From Panopea generosa (Eukaryota; Mollusca; Bivalvia; Adapedonta; Hiatellidae): a DNA stretch of 64,000 nucleotides. The stretch spans positions 7,870,544 through 7,934,543 of the forward strand of contig CM055895.1 of assembly GCA_029582155.1 (NCBI GenBank), in the 5' to 3' direction. The notes under the pieces are model-generated. The model was not told the DNA's origin. It ran no database searches and saw only the letters and a list, made by a program, of their open reading frames with translations. The position numbers and the translations under genes are program-made. Of this stretch, positions 34,342 through 46,168 are shown in pieces (within the stretch, counting starts at the first letter, position 1; the number at the start of each line of letters is the position of its first letter).

Positions 34342-34405
34342 CTAGTTGCGTATGTAGCGTGCATAGGCATTAGAACGCCAACGGCCCAACTTCATAATAA
34401 CTTCA
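34342..34405 (-). pseudogene. Tyrosine recombinase C-terminal exon
   Basis: The minus strand after a possible acceptor (cttgtcaag) reads EVIMKLGRWRSNAYARYIRN and stop. GRW-x-S-x-AY-x-RYIR is the C-terminal block of phage-integrase-type recombinases of eukaryotic elements, with the nucleophilic tyrosine in RYIR. The expected upstream block with HxxR is not found in the next 1.4 kb, so only the last exon survives here or the intron is long. Confidence 0.78.
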
Positions 34406-35800
34406 CTTGACAAGAACAACAAACTGAAGAACAACAAACAAACATACTAGAAAATAAAAAAGGAAACTTGCCATATCAAAACAATCCAAGACACTCTAAA
34501 ACTTCATTAATATTAAACGTTAGTAATTATTTTCATGACAACTTCTTTAAAATATTAATTTCACATAATACCCAATTTAGGAATTTATTACCCAATTCAG
34601 GAATTTAATTTCAAATGGAATGGCTATACAATTAAGTTGACTTTTTTTTAACATGCTACATTCTATCATCATGACTGGTCCACGCAGCGTGACTCTCCAT
34701 TGTTTTATTTGCAAGTTGCTCGACACGTTTTATCCCGGCCTCGATCTCGCAGTTTTTCAATTAATCTTCATTTCGTGTTTGATGTCACTCATGAGGATCT
34801 GAACTGCCGTTGTTATTGGAAAACAAACATTGGATTGTTGTCGTTCATCGATCATTATTGCAAATCAGAGCTAACAAGGTCACAACGAAGAGATGATTAA
34901 ACCGACATAATGTATAAACGCCGCTCTACCAAAGACAGTTGTGCTACAATATGGGACAAGCGGTCGCTTTGACATTCCTGTTACCGTCTTTCAAACACTT
35001 TTGATGTTTACAATAAAAAAAAATAACCGATATACTTGTATATTTTATGAAAGTAAGCTATGGTTTGTATGGTCAAAATGACATAGTTACATAGTATTAT
35101 GTAATAAAACTGGCATCTACAAAGATTTAAAGTCGGTACTTGTCAATATAAACTTGTTTATGTCTAACCTTCATAATGTTATTGTTTTATGGTAATCAGT
35201 TGGTTTTCTCTTCTTTCGCATATGCATTTTCCACTTTAGAGCTTACTGCAGAGTTCACTTTATTTTTTTAATTCGTTATATTGTGCAACCATCAAAAAAA
35301 TTTTTTATTTTTTTTCCTTGTTTTTATATTCATTTTAGTTACAGAAAGCGTAAAGCTATAGCGTAATGTATTTATACATGTATGTAACTGTGATTTCCCA
35401 TGTTAATATTTACTAAAATATGCTCGTACAAGCCAGCACAATGAACCCATAACCAAAGACAATGGCACGACAACCAAAGAAAATAATACACTGATCTATT
35501 AAGATATTAATGCTGAACATAAGGTAGTTCAGGCGTTCCAGAAAGAGTGGATATGTGTAGTTATCATCTGTTAGCCCTCGATGGCATATAACTAACAATA
35601 CACATTCAAACATACGAAGAAAATAATTGACAATGTCACTACTCTCTTTTTCATACACACTTTTCTCAATTTCATCTTTTTTAGTTTTTCCGTTTATTTT
35701 GATGTCGTCTAAAATCCTACTTCCATAATGGAAACTCTAAAACTGTTTTTCATTATTTAAAAAACAACTTTATTGATAGAGATTCATTGACATCATTTCA
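34406..35800. other. Gap between genes, nothing firmly recognised
   Basis: No A2-like copy, reverse transcriptase or clear host exon found. Short open frames (34700-34900 plus, 35413-35658 minus) have no domain support. The promoter and first exon of gene 2 should lie somewhere between 30.5 and 35.8 kb, but I could not point to them. Confidence 0.4.
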
Positions 35801-35810
35801 CGCGGTGTGT

Positions 35811-35816
35811 TTTATT
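35811..35816 (-). terminator. Polyadenylation signal AATAAA of gene 1
   Basis: The minus strand reads gccAATAAAacac about 50 bases downstream of the gene 1 stop codon. Position and sequence fit a cleavage/polyadenylation signal giving a very short 3' UTR. No transcript evidence is available from sequence alone. Confidence 0.7.
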
Positions 35817-35866
35817 GGCATTTTCTGATTTCACTTGATTGCAAAGCACGCTTTCTCCAGTACAGT

Positions 35867-35943
35867 TCAATTTTTGACAACCTTTTGTCGAATCCAGTTA
35901 ACATAGTTGTAAACACGTGTGTAAACTCCAGGGCTTTTAGCAT
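35867..35943 (-). CDS. Gene 1 last exon: trypsin C-terminus
   Basis: Terminal coding exon of 77 bases entered in phase 1 after acceptor atttcag. It encodes AKSPGVYTRVYNYVNWIRQK and ends VVKN with TGA at 35867-35869. PGVYTRV..Y..WI is the standard last block of trypsin-like proteases (C-terminal helix). Follows the Ser195 exon 36235-36319. Confidence 0.95.
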
Positions 35944-36234
35944 CTGAAATTTTTAAATTATGATTAGAATGATTGTTATAATAAAAGAAAATTATTTTGT
36001 AAAGAAATGCAAAAGTTATGTTTTATATATCACTTTTTTGAAGTTGCTCTATATTTAAGCGTTCCCTCCTTGTAAAAAATATTACATTTTACTTTTTCTA
36101 TATACGTTCAACATTGTAAATTCAGTATCATATTCAAATCAATATCTAAGCTCGTATACAATTATCACGACCACACAAAGATGTGTGTTTTTGTTTAAAC
36201 ATTATATATCATTCTAGAACGAATAAGATATTAC

Positions 36235-36319
36235 TTCCACATCCTGATCCGAATGACGTCACACCCTGCAGATACCAAACATCGTGATACTTTACAACAA
36301 GAGGTCCACCACTATCGCC
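36235..36319 (-). CDS. Gene 1 exon: trypsin catalytic Ser195
   Basis: Exon of 85 bases, phase 0 in and phase 1 out, acceptor gtgaacag, donor GGAA|GTAATA. It starts exactly at [10 protein letters not shown] and continues [15 protein letters not shown], the nucleophile loop and the wall of the S1 pocket. The intact GDSGGP argues for an active protease. Confidence 0.96.
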
Positions 36320-36617
36320 CTGTTCACATAAAATCGTAAATTGGTTCAAATTGAATAGCGGTGCTAGTTTCATTTAAAAATATACAAACCAAGTTATTAA
36401 ATTGTTTACAATATTGTTAATGTTTTGTTTGTATTTTGAATATTTTGAACATTCATCCTTTACACAACATTTACACAACAAAATGTGTCATATATTTTTG
36501 TCATTAGAGTATCAACCTTGTACTTATATGAATATATTGTGCAGACATTCTTGAGAAAAAACAATGTACCAAGCAACAATAAAAGCAATATTTGAAATGT
36601 CTTTAAAAGGCCATAAT

Positions 36618-36618
36618 C

Positions 36619-36672
<54 letters not shown>
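36618..36672. repeat. AT dinucleotide run
   Basis: About 26 AT units in the intron between the last two long trypsin exons of gene 1. Confidence 0.95.
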
Positions 36673-36674
<2 letters not shown>

Positions 36675-37002
36675 TGTTTAGAGTTTGAATTGCACAATAA
36701 TCATTTGTGTTTGTTTAATTTACTTTGATTTTCCAATGAACATGTAATTAAATGTCTTGGTCATTGAAAACTGTTTTAAATGACATTTTGGCGACATAAA
36801 CGAAACATTAAAACGTTTTGACTGACATTAGATTTTCTCTGTCTAATCATGTTGTGAGGACGTTTTGCCGTGTTAACTATTTAAATAAATATACCAAAGA
36901 CAGTGCAAAAACATTGCTTTTTTATACCGACTCTTTGAAATAATAATGGTATGCAAAACGTCGTATACATTTGAATTTATTATAATTTCATTGACTAAAT
37001 AC

Positions 37003-37148
37003 CTGACATGCGTCATGGCCACCAATATCAAATCCAGCGCAGAACATGTTGTCCGTTATTTGGTTACCAAGGTAGTCGGGTTGATTGCATTTACTATTGC
37101 TGATGATTGGAACCATGGCTTGTTTTAAAACACCAGGGCAACATGTAG
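37003..37148 (-). CDS. Gene 1 exon: trypsin S1-pocket region
   Basis: Exon of 146 bases, phase 1 in and phase 0 out, acceptor attgttttag, donor CAG|GTATTT. It encodes VLKQAMVPIISNSKCN, then ITDNMFCAGFDIGGHDACQ. The Asp in DACQ falls six residues before Ser195, i.e. Asp189, which predicts cleavage after Lys/Arg. Separated from the preceding exon by an intron of about 16.3 kb. Confidence 0.95.
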
Positions 37149-37149
37149 C

Positions 37150-39730
37150 TAAAACAATACATGATAATGGTTGAATATAAAACTGCGATGTTTTAAAGTG
37201 ATGAGTTCTTCCTTCTAATATGAAAATAAGGCAACATGTATCTGAGAAAATGTTGACTGGTAGCTGAATTATTCACACAATGTAATATGTTGACATTTTC
37301 TGTTTACTTCATTGCTGCAATGACAAAATGTCTATATTTGTGATTTGTATTCTGTTTACATTGTATGATTCAATATTTTAGGAATGTTGTCTATTATACT
37401 ATTTTTTAATTCAAAATTGTGTATGCTGTAATTTGCTGTTAAACGTGTGAAAGTACAGAATTACTTAGATCTCTGATCACATAATTGCTATATAACATAA
37501 CTTAGAAACTTTAAAAAAAATGTATAACATTCCGTTTGTATATAAGAGTTATTCCGTATTTGTTCTATTTTTAAGTTTGTTTTTACCAACATTATACTGC
37601 TTCAAAAAAAAGATACACGATTACACATTTTGTTTGAATCATTTCTATCTAGGTTGCATTCAATACAAGATCCTGAGTATAAATACCCGTTAAGTCCCCA
37701 AGATTATCCAAATCCAAAACCGTTTACTCAGTCTGCTTTAATCGAATTTATAAAAAGTATTAATGGCTATCATTTTAAACGCCTATTTTCAGAGTCTTAA
37801 ATGATTTATTTCTATTTCTTTTGTCTGGATTTCCAGCCCACAGAGAGTCAACATTTTATAATTTCTTTAAAAGAATTTTCTAAAACAGATCACGGGATTT
37901 AATTTAGGTTGAGTAAAATATGATATTGCTGTTATTTCACGTATATAGAGATTTGTTTTTCCCGTTGTCTACGCATTTCTCATAAGTCTTTTTTTTAAAT
38001 CACGATTAAGTTCGTTTATATTTTTATTTTTGAAAACGAGTCAAAAAGTTCGTGCGTTGTCTTCTTTATATCTATATTTGAGTTTATACGAATCATCAGG
38101 CAATGTTGTCGGTTTATCAATAATTAATCTTAACCCTTAAGATTTTCAAAAATTATCAGTAACTGTTGATCAGAAAAAATCTCTTATTAATGCATGGTAT
38201 GTTAAAGCCCAACTTATTTTAAAACAAATATACTCATACAATCGTGTTCTGCAATGTCGAAAGCATTATCAAAATCTTATGAAAAAAACGATATTCGTGA
38301 CAAATAAATCGTTCATATCGGCACTCCCCGAGAGTGCAATTAACCCCCGTCGGTTGCATTTCAACAAGATTGAACAATACCGAGTAATATCCCTTATAAG
38401 CAGAGGGCGCTGCGTCTTCCTTTCATTTGCCAGATCAAAACGAAACACGTTGAAAACTGTTTGAGTAGCTGAAATCTTTTTTAAAAGTTGACCATTCCAC
38501 CCCATAATTTATCAAACGCATTCTAACGCTAGTTTATATTTGATAGATATCCGAGATAACAGCGACGAGAAACTGACGTATGGACCAATGTTGAAGAAAC
38601 AAAATTTGGGGAACCGGACGAAAGAAAACAAAAAACAAGAGTAAAAACAAAGCTGAGTGTTTGACAATGGTTGAAGAGGATCTGCTGTACTTAATTCTTC
38701 CAGATAATTTGAATTTGTATTTACGAGTGGACGTCACTAGTTATATATTATCAAGGCTTCTGAATTTATACATGGTTCCATAAGTGTCAACAGAAGTTTT
38801 TTTAAGTGGTACACGCGTACTCGTTATATGCAAGTCACCAATGCCTAGTCATTCAATGATTATTAACACAATACTGAGTATTAAGTCTTAATGTTACTAT
38901 TTCTCTCTGATCCGCACATGGTGTGTGCACATGTAGAGGTAATTATTAACTTGAATTAGATAACGGAACAATGTATGCCTGATGGGACAAGTGAATACTT
39001 GCTGGCGTGTTGGGACAATTGCATAATTAAATTATATGCCTTTTATGGCAAGTGAATAATTGCTTACTTGCTAGAGACATTGTAAATGTATGCATGTTTG
39101 GGCAATATAAAAATTGCTGTGTGTCTGATTGACCAATCAACTACTTATTGTTTGCCTATTGTGGCAATTGCTTTGTTTGCCTATTGTGGTAATTGCTGTG
39201 TGTCTGATTGGCCAATCAACTACTTAATGTTTGCCTATTGTGGCAATTGAATAATAGTTTCAAGTTTCAATAATAATTTGCAAGTTTTTGCCAACAATTA
39301 TAATGGAGTTGTTAGTTACGTTGTATGTTTAACCAAACAACAAAAGTTCAGACTTTTAGAGTTACTAGGTCAATTATCAATTCAAGAGAAAAAACAATGT
39401 TATCAATACGCTGTAATTGTGTTAATTGTCTTGCTAAAAAATAAGTCATATGTCATGTTACAAATTAAGGGTCTAAGATAAATGAAATCTTGTATTTTTT
39501 TATAATTCAAAAATACTGGCTTGGAAATGATCAGATTTTCATGTTTAAATTTTGATCTTGAATTGAGATTGATTTCTTACAGGAGACATTTTTCTATTGA
39601 AGAATATGGATATATGGAACAATTTAAGTCGCAAATATGTCATATTTTTCAATTTTGTTTTCCCTTTGTTTTCTAACCAATAGATGATATAGATTAGCCT
39701 AACTGAAATAGATGTATTTGCTTAAAATAC
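37150..39730. other. Intron sequence with one short tandem repeat
   Basis: Left part of the 16-kb gene 1 intron. At 39085-39260 a unit with gcctattgtggcaattgc and ctgattggccaatcaactac occurs about twice. No exon found. Confidence 0.45.
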
Positions 39731-39738
39731 TTTGTAAG

Positions 39739-39823
<85 letters not shown>

Positions 39824-39824
39824 G
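39739..39824 (+). repeat. GTT trinucleotide run, ~28 units
   Basis: Uninterrupted gttgtt repeat. The poly-Cys, poly-Asn and similar frames across it are artefacts. Confidence 0.97.
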
Positions 39825-40002
39825 CGAAAGGATGTACAATCATATGATAGTATGTATTGGACTATGTTTAAATAAAATGATAATTATTTTCTGATGTTAT
39901 CAAATGTAAACATTTTCAACATAACACCAAATCATGATCCATACATTATAATTTTATAAATATATATATTAATGCACACGAACCTATGATTTTCTATTTA
40001 CT

Positions 40003-40068
40003 AAGTAGAACCCGCCGCTGGTGTTAACGGCTTGCACTCTAACCACTACGCTACCGCTCCGCTTATAT
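40003..40068 (-). repeat. tRNA-like relic, minus strand
   Basis: The minus strand reads gcggagcggtagcgtagtgg (A-box-like) and ggcgggttctactta (weak T-arm). Probably a SINE head. Confidence 0.45.
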
Positions 40069-41059
40069 AAATATATGTGTGGATAATACGTGGCTGTAAG
40101 TATATTATGATACTACATATAAAAGGAAGTCTCCTTGAATATGTGTCCATGATATGCATGCTGTTAATCCGATTCATTGTTATACGACCAAATAGCAGTT
40201 TGCTCCAGCTTAACATTTCTTTTTCTATTCGAAGTTAGAAATAAAATATTTATAGTATAACATTTTTCTTTTCACTATTAGACCTATCTTCACGCAAAAG
40301 CATTGCAGTTATTTGTTTCAAACATATGTTCAGGCGATTTGATAATGATTTTAAATTCGTTAATAAAGGATTTCAAAGTACATATACGTAACGTTTCTTC
40401 CAGAAAATAATATAGAGATCGTATTGAAGAAATTTAAAAGTATCTATTGTCAGGAGATATAATTTAACACCTTTTTTGTACTATGTGAGAGAAATAGACT
40501 ACTGTCTTCAGTTTGCATTATTGATATTGAACTTTTAAGCATTTCGATATTCTGCAGTAAACTATTATTTATTATAGTGGCTCTAAAACAAGACATAAAT
40601 ATAATCAGTATCTGACAAAAAAATTATAAACGATCGGTCATGATCACGAGCAGAGCGAATGCACGTAAATTTTATCGGGACAAGAAAAAATAAGTAATTG
40701 CAAGTTTTAAGCAGTATGCGGATAAAAATTACTGAAAAAAGTGGATATGAATAACATCATTATGGCATAGTGTACTTTTGAGGCACCAATTTGAAAGAAC
40801 GGTGAAGTTATTTTAGCTTTCTTTTAAACAAAGGACTGTGTCGAATATTTTCAAATCACGTCAGCGCCCACGCTTTTTTTTACTTGTGTGTAGTGAATGG
40901 GATGTTGTAGACATCTGTCTCCATATATGCGCTAATAGATATATATTTGTGTAACGGATGTGTTAATGTGTAAGGTTAAAAAAATAAGGACTAGAAGCAG
41001 CTTTTGGAGTAGATAACTACAGGCAAGCACACTTTTATTTTTTCACGAACTTATATTTC

Positions 41060-42130
41060 ATCATGCCTGCCAAGAAAGATAAATACCAAGCCCAGAGACG
41101 TTGAAAGTAAATCAAGGGAATCTAAATCGGTTTAGAAACAAGTGTCGAATTGAGCCCAGCAGAAGTCCATTCAAACGGATCAGATATCACAGAAGAAAAA
41201 CATGACAATAAAGGGGATCAACAACCTTACATAATTGAAACTATGTTCAAGAAAGGCAGAAATCAGAAAATCAGTGAAGAGTCGGTTTCTCTGAGCGACA
41301 TTCTCAAATCTTTTGAAACCAAGTAAAGCAATGTAGCTTCACAAGAATATATAGAAAATGCTCTTAAAAATATGCTCACAGAAGCTATGTTTACACAAAA
41401 ACTAAATGACGTAAAAGCAGACATAACACAACAAATAAAATCAGAGATCGACAATGTGTACACATACATTGAAACAATAAAAAAAACAGTGATCCTGAAA
41501 TCTGAAGTAACAGAGCTAAATAATACAATACCGGACATGGAAACGGAACAAGAAAAAGTGTACGAATCTAACACAAAGATCAGAAAGGAAAATTTAGATC
41601 TTAAAAAAATACTATAGATGAAATGAAAATGTCCTTAAAAGACAAAAAAACGAAAACAACGAGATCGAGCAGTATACTAGAAGAAACAGTACAAGAATAT
41701 ATGGTATTCATGATGACAACCCCAGGGAAACAGCTGAAGTGACAACGCAAACTGTCGTAGAAATGGTTAAAAGACACCTATATATACAGATCAGTGCACG
41801 AGATGTTGATATAGTGCATAGAATGGGACAATTTCGCGGTGATGGAAATAGACCAATAATATGCAAGTTTGTATCCAGAATGGTGAAGCTACGTGTGATA
41901 CAAAATCGTAAAAAAAAACTCAAAGGTAAAACAACAGTTATGAGAGAAGATCTGACGTTAAAAATATGCTAAAAGACTAGAATTGGTCAGCAGGATAAGT
42001 AATGTTACCACAGCATGGAGTGAGAAGGGACACATCTTTGCTATTATTGAAGATGGTAAAAAAGTTGTTGTGGATTACAAGACTGACATTTCTAGGCCGT
42101 TAATATACAGTCAATCACAGAGACAGTAAA
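41060..42130 (+). pseudogene. LINE ORF1 relic (coiled coil + RNA-binding type)
   Basis: Starts ATGCCTGCCAAGAAAGAT; the frame is broken several times (41062-42127). A charged, Lys/Glu-rich coiled-coil-like part (41372-41617: MLTEAMFTQKLNDVKADI) is followed by an L1-type RNA-binding part with DVDIVHRMGQFRGDGNRPI and FVSRMVKLRVIQNRKKKLKG, then VMREDLT. This pattern is typical of ORF1 of L1/Tx1-like LINEs. It lies 4 kb upstream of the ORF2 relic at 46169 on the same strand. Confidence 0.78.
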
Positions 42131-42134
42131 CACA

Positions 42135-43813
42135 ATTGCCGTGAAGAAAATTTTTCAGTCATCAAAATCATTTTGCTTGTGTCACCTTTGTTTTTATGTA
42201 TGCCAGTGTCTTTAGATTCTAAAATACTGATCGGTTAGTTCTCGACAGAATAAGAACTAAAACCCTTTAGTTTATAATCGAACCTTGTGCACTCGTTTGG
42301 AATTTCCTTGGAAATTCCAAATCTATTTATATTTATTATAGTCTTCTGCCCGGTTCAGTGTCTTTTATACTTTGTTATTGTTTTCATCGAGTACAAACAA
42401 ATAACGGCGAATGCACAGTTTATTATCGTTTCGAATAATAAGTATTATGTATCACACTTTATTTCTAATTGTTTCTATAAACCAGAGTATCAGTTAGTAT
42501 GTGAAAATTAGCTGAAACGTTTACACCATCAGCAGGAACGTTATTTGCAAAATTTAGTACGGTAGTTTGAGATTTAAAACTATACATATCACCCATATCG
42601 GACATTAATAAATCCAAAAACTGTTGTAATCTTTAGTAAACGTACACATTGAACAACAGACTGTCGTAATTACTATAAAACAGTCTTCAAAATAAAAAAA
42701 TCTTAGAATTTATAGTTTTTTATATTGTTAAATGTAGGCATGCATTTTACCTGCTCTATTTAACTGGTCATTAATAACATGTTACTGAATGCTTCGTATA
42801 AAATTAAATAAAATGGCAAGGTAATGGCATGCTCAGAGATAATTATTGCAATATATCAATTGTACTATCACTACCATTTCATCAGTTTAATGCTGAAATT
42901 GTATGGTTATGATGGCCATAATCAAAAAGAGGCTAGTTGATTTTAATTCATGTATCACAAGTGTCCAAGCCAAGAATAAACATGTTGATTTCAAACATGA
43001 TATTGTTTGTTTAGGTCTTATTTGTATCAATATAAAAAACATTGAAACTCCAAATTAAAAAAATAAAACATTTTTTTCAAAACGATGTTCCCTTTTTTTT
43101 AAATAGATATTGATCAAATCTTTGTTTCTTCTAATTTATTTTATAGGACATGTATGTGAAGGCAACTATGTTGAATGTGTGGAATGTGTACCAAGATGTA
43201 ACTGGTATACCAATTAAGAAGTTTTTATTGACTGACATAAGTGTGTGGGTTAAAGTATAGGGGCAGGTGTCTATATGAATTCTATATCGCTATGTACAGT
43301 ATAATGAAGTCTTAACTTTGCTGTAAATGGTGATATAGATATAAAATTAACATTAGCCCTTATTGATAAAAGAATCTAATATAATTTTCCGTTCACTAAT
43401 GTACTTTCTAATTGTGTCCTTAATGGGTAAATGAGCCATAGTTATAAACTTATGTTTGTTTGACAATTACTATAACTTACTGATAAATATATCATAATAT
43501 ATGTATATAAAATATATCATGAAGCTGGAATATCAATTTAAAAAAGTTGTTTAACAATGGACATGTATAGTGTGGTTTAACGTGTCTGATATTACTTTTC
43601 TTACACTGATATTTATGTACTTTCTAATGAACTTATATCATGCATAATTAATGTAAATTAATGATAAATATGGATATAACCTGGTTTTAGTACCATACAA
43701 GATGAAGGAAAGAAACAATACTGTACAGCAGATCTTAAAGAACACATTAACTTTTCGCTTTCGGACAAGGGATCTAGTATTGATCTGAGGTACACATGTT
43801 GTTTTACACCCCC

Positions 43814-43850
<37 letters not shown>

Positions 43851-44440
43851 AGAACTAGAATAACTAGAATAAATACAACATCATTCTTCACTACAAAGAA
43901 GAAATTCTGTCTGGTTTATGTGGGAGATTTGGTTCAGAGGTATATATATTTTGCCATTAAATTTTGGTTAACTTCATCTTCAATGGTAAATATATGCCTC
44001 GGAGAGTATAGGGAGCAACAAAAAAGGGTTAACAAATACAATATAAGCAGAAGAAATGTCTTTATTTTATGTAACCGTAATATTCAATTAAATGGAATAT
44101 TTTATAAAGAACTTGTCAATAGCTGAACATCAAATAGTCAAATAGTTAAGTAACTAAAACATTATACTTGGTTAACTTATATTGTATTTAATATGATTAA
44201 GCAACAGATAAAAAAAAATACTATGTTGTTTGTAAAAGTTGTGTTAAAATCAGAAAGATATGAAGATATTGTACAAGTTTACAAAATATCTTGCTAGGTT
44301 GTTATTATAATTGATTGTTATCAGTAGTTTACTATATATGAAAAGTTGTTAAATATGCCTACTTTTTTCTCATTTTTTTTTAGGTTACGAATATAATATC
44401 AAAACTGGCGGTGCAGTTTAGGAGCTGAAAGTATACAACT
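42135..44440. other. Sequence between the LINE ORFs: AT-rich, with a C homopolymer
   Basis: No domain recognised. A run of about 40 C bases (43808-43847) is broken only near its left end. If ORF1 and ORF2 come from one element this must be later insertion, since such LINEs normally have a short gap between the ORFs. Confidence 0.45.
43808..43847 (+). repeat. Poly-C homopolymer (~40 bases)
   Basis: Nearly pure C run; the poly-Gly frame on the minus strand (43658-43891) is an artefact. A length this great is prone to assembly error. Confidence 0.95.
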
Positions 44441-44447
44441 TAACATT

Positions 44448-44935
44448 GTTTGCATTGTAGCTAGGCTTACTCGCCGTAGTCTGGTCTGTACATTTATGTC
44501 TTGGTTATTCACAAATAATTATCTCCATATATATATCATGCATTGTGAAATGGGCATCTGAAAAGATCCCAAAAATCGTAAATTCCGTTGTTGTGAATTT
44601 AATTATCTCCCTTTATGAAATTAAATATAAATGAATTCACTGTATCTATATGATATAACGGGTTTATAAATATGTCCTTTATATAGCATGTGAGTAGTCA
44701 TGAATCCTTAACTGGATCCTACTCATATAAAGCTATCACTTCATGTATGTAAATTTGTCTACCCTGTCCAGATGTGTTGCATGTAATTCCATAGCATATA
44801 AGTCATGGTCGACACAAAATTTCTATGGTTTGGCAGAGGCCTTGATATTGTATCTATGGTTTGCATTGTAGCTAGGCGCACTCGCCGTAGTCTGGTCTGT
44901 ACATTTATGTCTTGGTTATTCACAAATAATTATCT

Positions 44936-44977
<42 letters not shown>

Positions 44978-45715
44978 ATAATAATAATAATAGTTTTTCA
45001 CTCACCTGAGCATATTGACCATTGGTGAGCCTACCTGATTGCTTTTTGTCTGTTGTAACGACAATGTCATAACTTTTTTGCTTTGTTTTTTAAAGAAATT
45101 GGTCTGAAAGTATATGGCCTCAGAGGCTGAAAACTTTTATTATTAAATTATCTTGGAAAGCCAGTAAATTTGGAAGTATATTATCCCTTTTCAATTATTG
45201 AGCTATATGTATGGACATGTATGTAGGTGTATACATATGTGTGTGTGTGTATGTATTTGTGTGGGCATGGGTATGTGTATGAGTATGTATATATATATAT
45301 TTATGTGTGTGTGCATAGGTATGTGTATGTATGTATATAAATCGTAGCTTTTGTAAGTGTGAATTTAATTATCTCCCATTATGAAATTAGATATATATGA
45401 ATTCACTGTATCTATATGATCCGACGGGATTTATAAATCTGACCTTTATATAGCATGTGAGTAGTCACGAATCGTTAATTGGATCCTACTTACTCATATA
45501 AAAATATCAGTTCAGTATGTAAATTTGTCCACCCAGTCCAGATGTGTTGCATGTAATTCCATAGTATACAAGTCATTGCCGACACCAAATTTATTGGTTG
45601 GAAAGACCTTGATATTGTGTCTATGGTTTGTATTGTAGCTAGGTGCACTCGCCGTAGTCTGGTCCGTACATTTATGTCTTGGTTATTCACAAATGATTAT
45701 CTCCATATATATATA
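44448..45715 (+). repeat. ~412-bp tandem repeat, 2 full and 1 partial copy, with microsatellite insertion
   Basis: Units start gtttgcattgtagctagg at 44448 and 44859 and, with one change, at 45626 (partial). The second unit is split by about 400 bases of AT, ATA and GTGTAT microsatellite plus other sequence (about 44937-45355), then resumes at gaatttaattatctccc. The partial third copy ends at 45715. Confidence 0.9.
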
Positions 45716-46168
45716 TAAAATGTATATAAATATTGGGATATCTATTGGAGAACAACCAGGCACATATGAGTGTAGAGTTGTGTGTGTATGAGACTATATG
45801 TTTTTATATTTGTATATATATAAGTATATCATGTCAGTACTTCCTTTTAAAAAACTGAATTGAACTGAAAACATTGAAGTATCCTAAAGTAAAAGTATGT
45901 TTTCTTATTACTGCTCTTTACACGAGTTGCCTTACATTTTTGTGTAGATGATGTTTTTGTGTTATTTTAAATTTTTAGTATTATTTTGTTGGAGAGGAAA
46001 TGGAAATTAAGAGATAAATGTATACAATACCTCCATAAACGCTGATCAATGCAACTTGCATGCACACAGACTTCGTCTTTTTACCGGTACCACAACATTG
46101 AATAATACATTTTTTGTTAAGAACAACTTGTGTCTCTGCATATATTATTTGTTTAGTTCATATCTTAA

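Larger units (their letters stand above)
31118..34405 (-). mobile_element. YR retrotransposon 3' end (Ngaro-like): recombinase - SGNH - B1/A2/B2 split direct repeats
   Basis: On the minus strand the order is: last exon of a tyrosine recombinase (34405-34342), SGNH hydrolase exon (34272-33707), repeat B1 (33656-32934), spacer A2 (32933-31841), repeat B2 (31840-31118). Tyrosine-recombinase retrotransposons of the Ngaro type are known for A1-ORFs-B1-A2-B2 split direct repeats, and some carry an SGNH-type hydrolase ORF. No reverse transcriptase, earlier recombinase exons or A1 copy are visible upstream (34406-35800), so this copy is 5'-truncated or rearranged. It lies in the ~5-kb gap between gene 1 and gene 2. 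Confidence 0.75.

Noticed and set aside
39712-39894. Poly-Cys open frame
   Set aside because: Translation of the GTT run; no start context, splice or domain support.
41263-41923. Minus-strand frames of 103 and 71 residues
   Set aside because: Antisense shadows of the LINE ORF1 relic.
43658-43891. Poly-Gly frame on the minus strand
   Set aside because: Translation of a C homopolymer.
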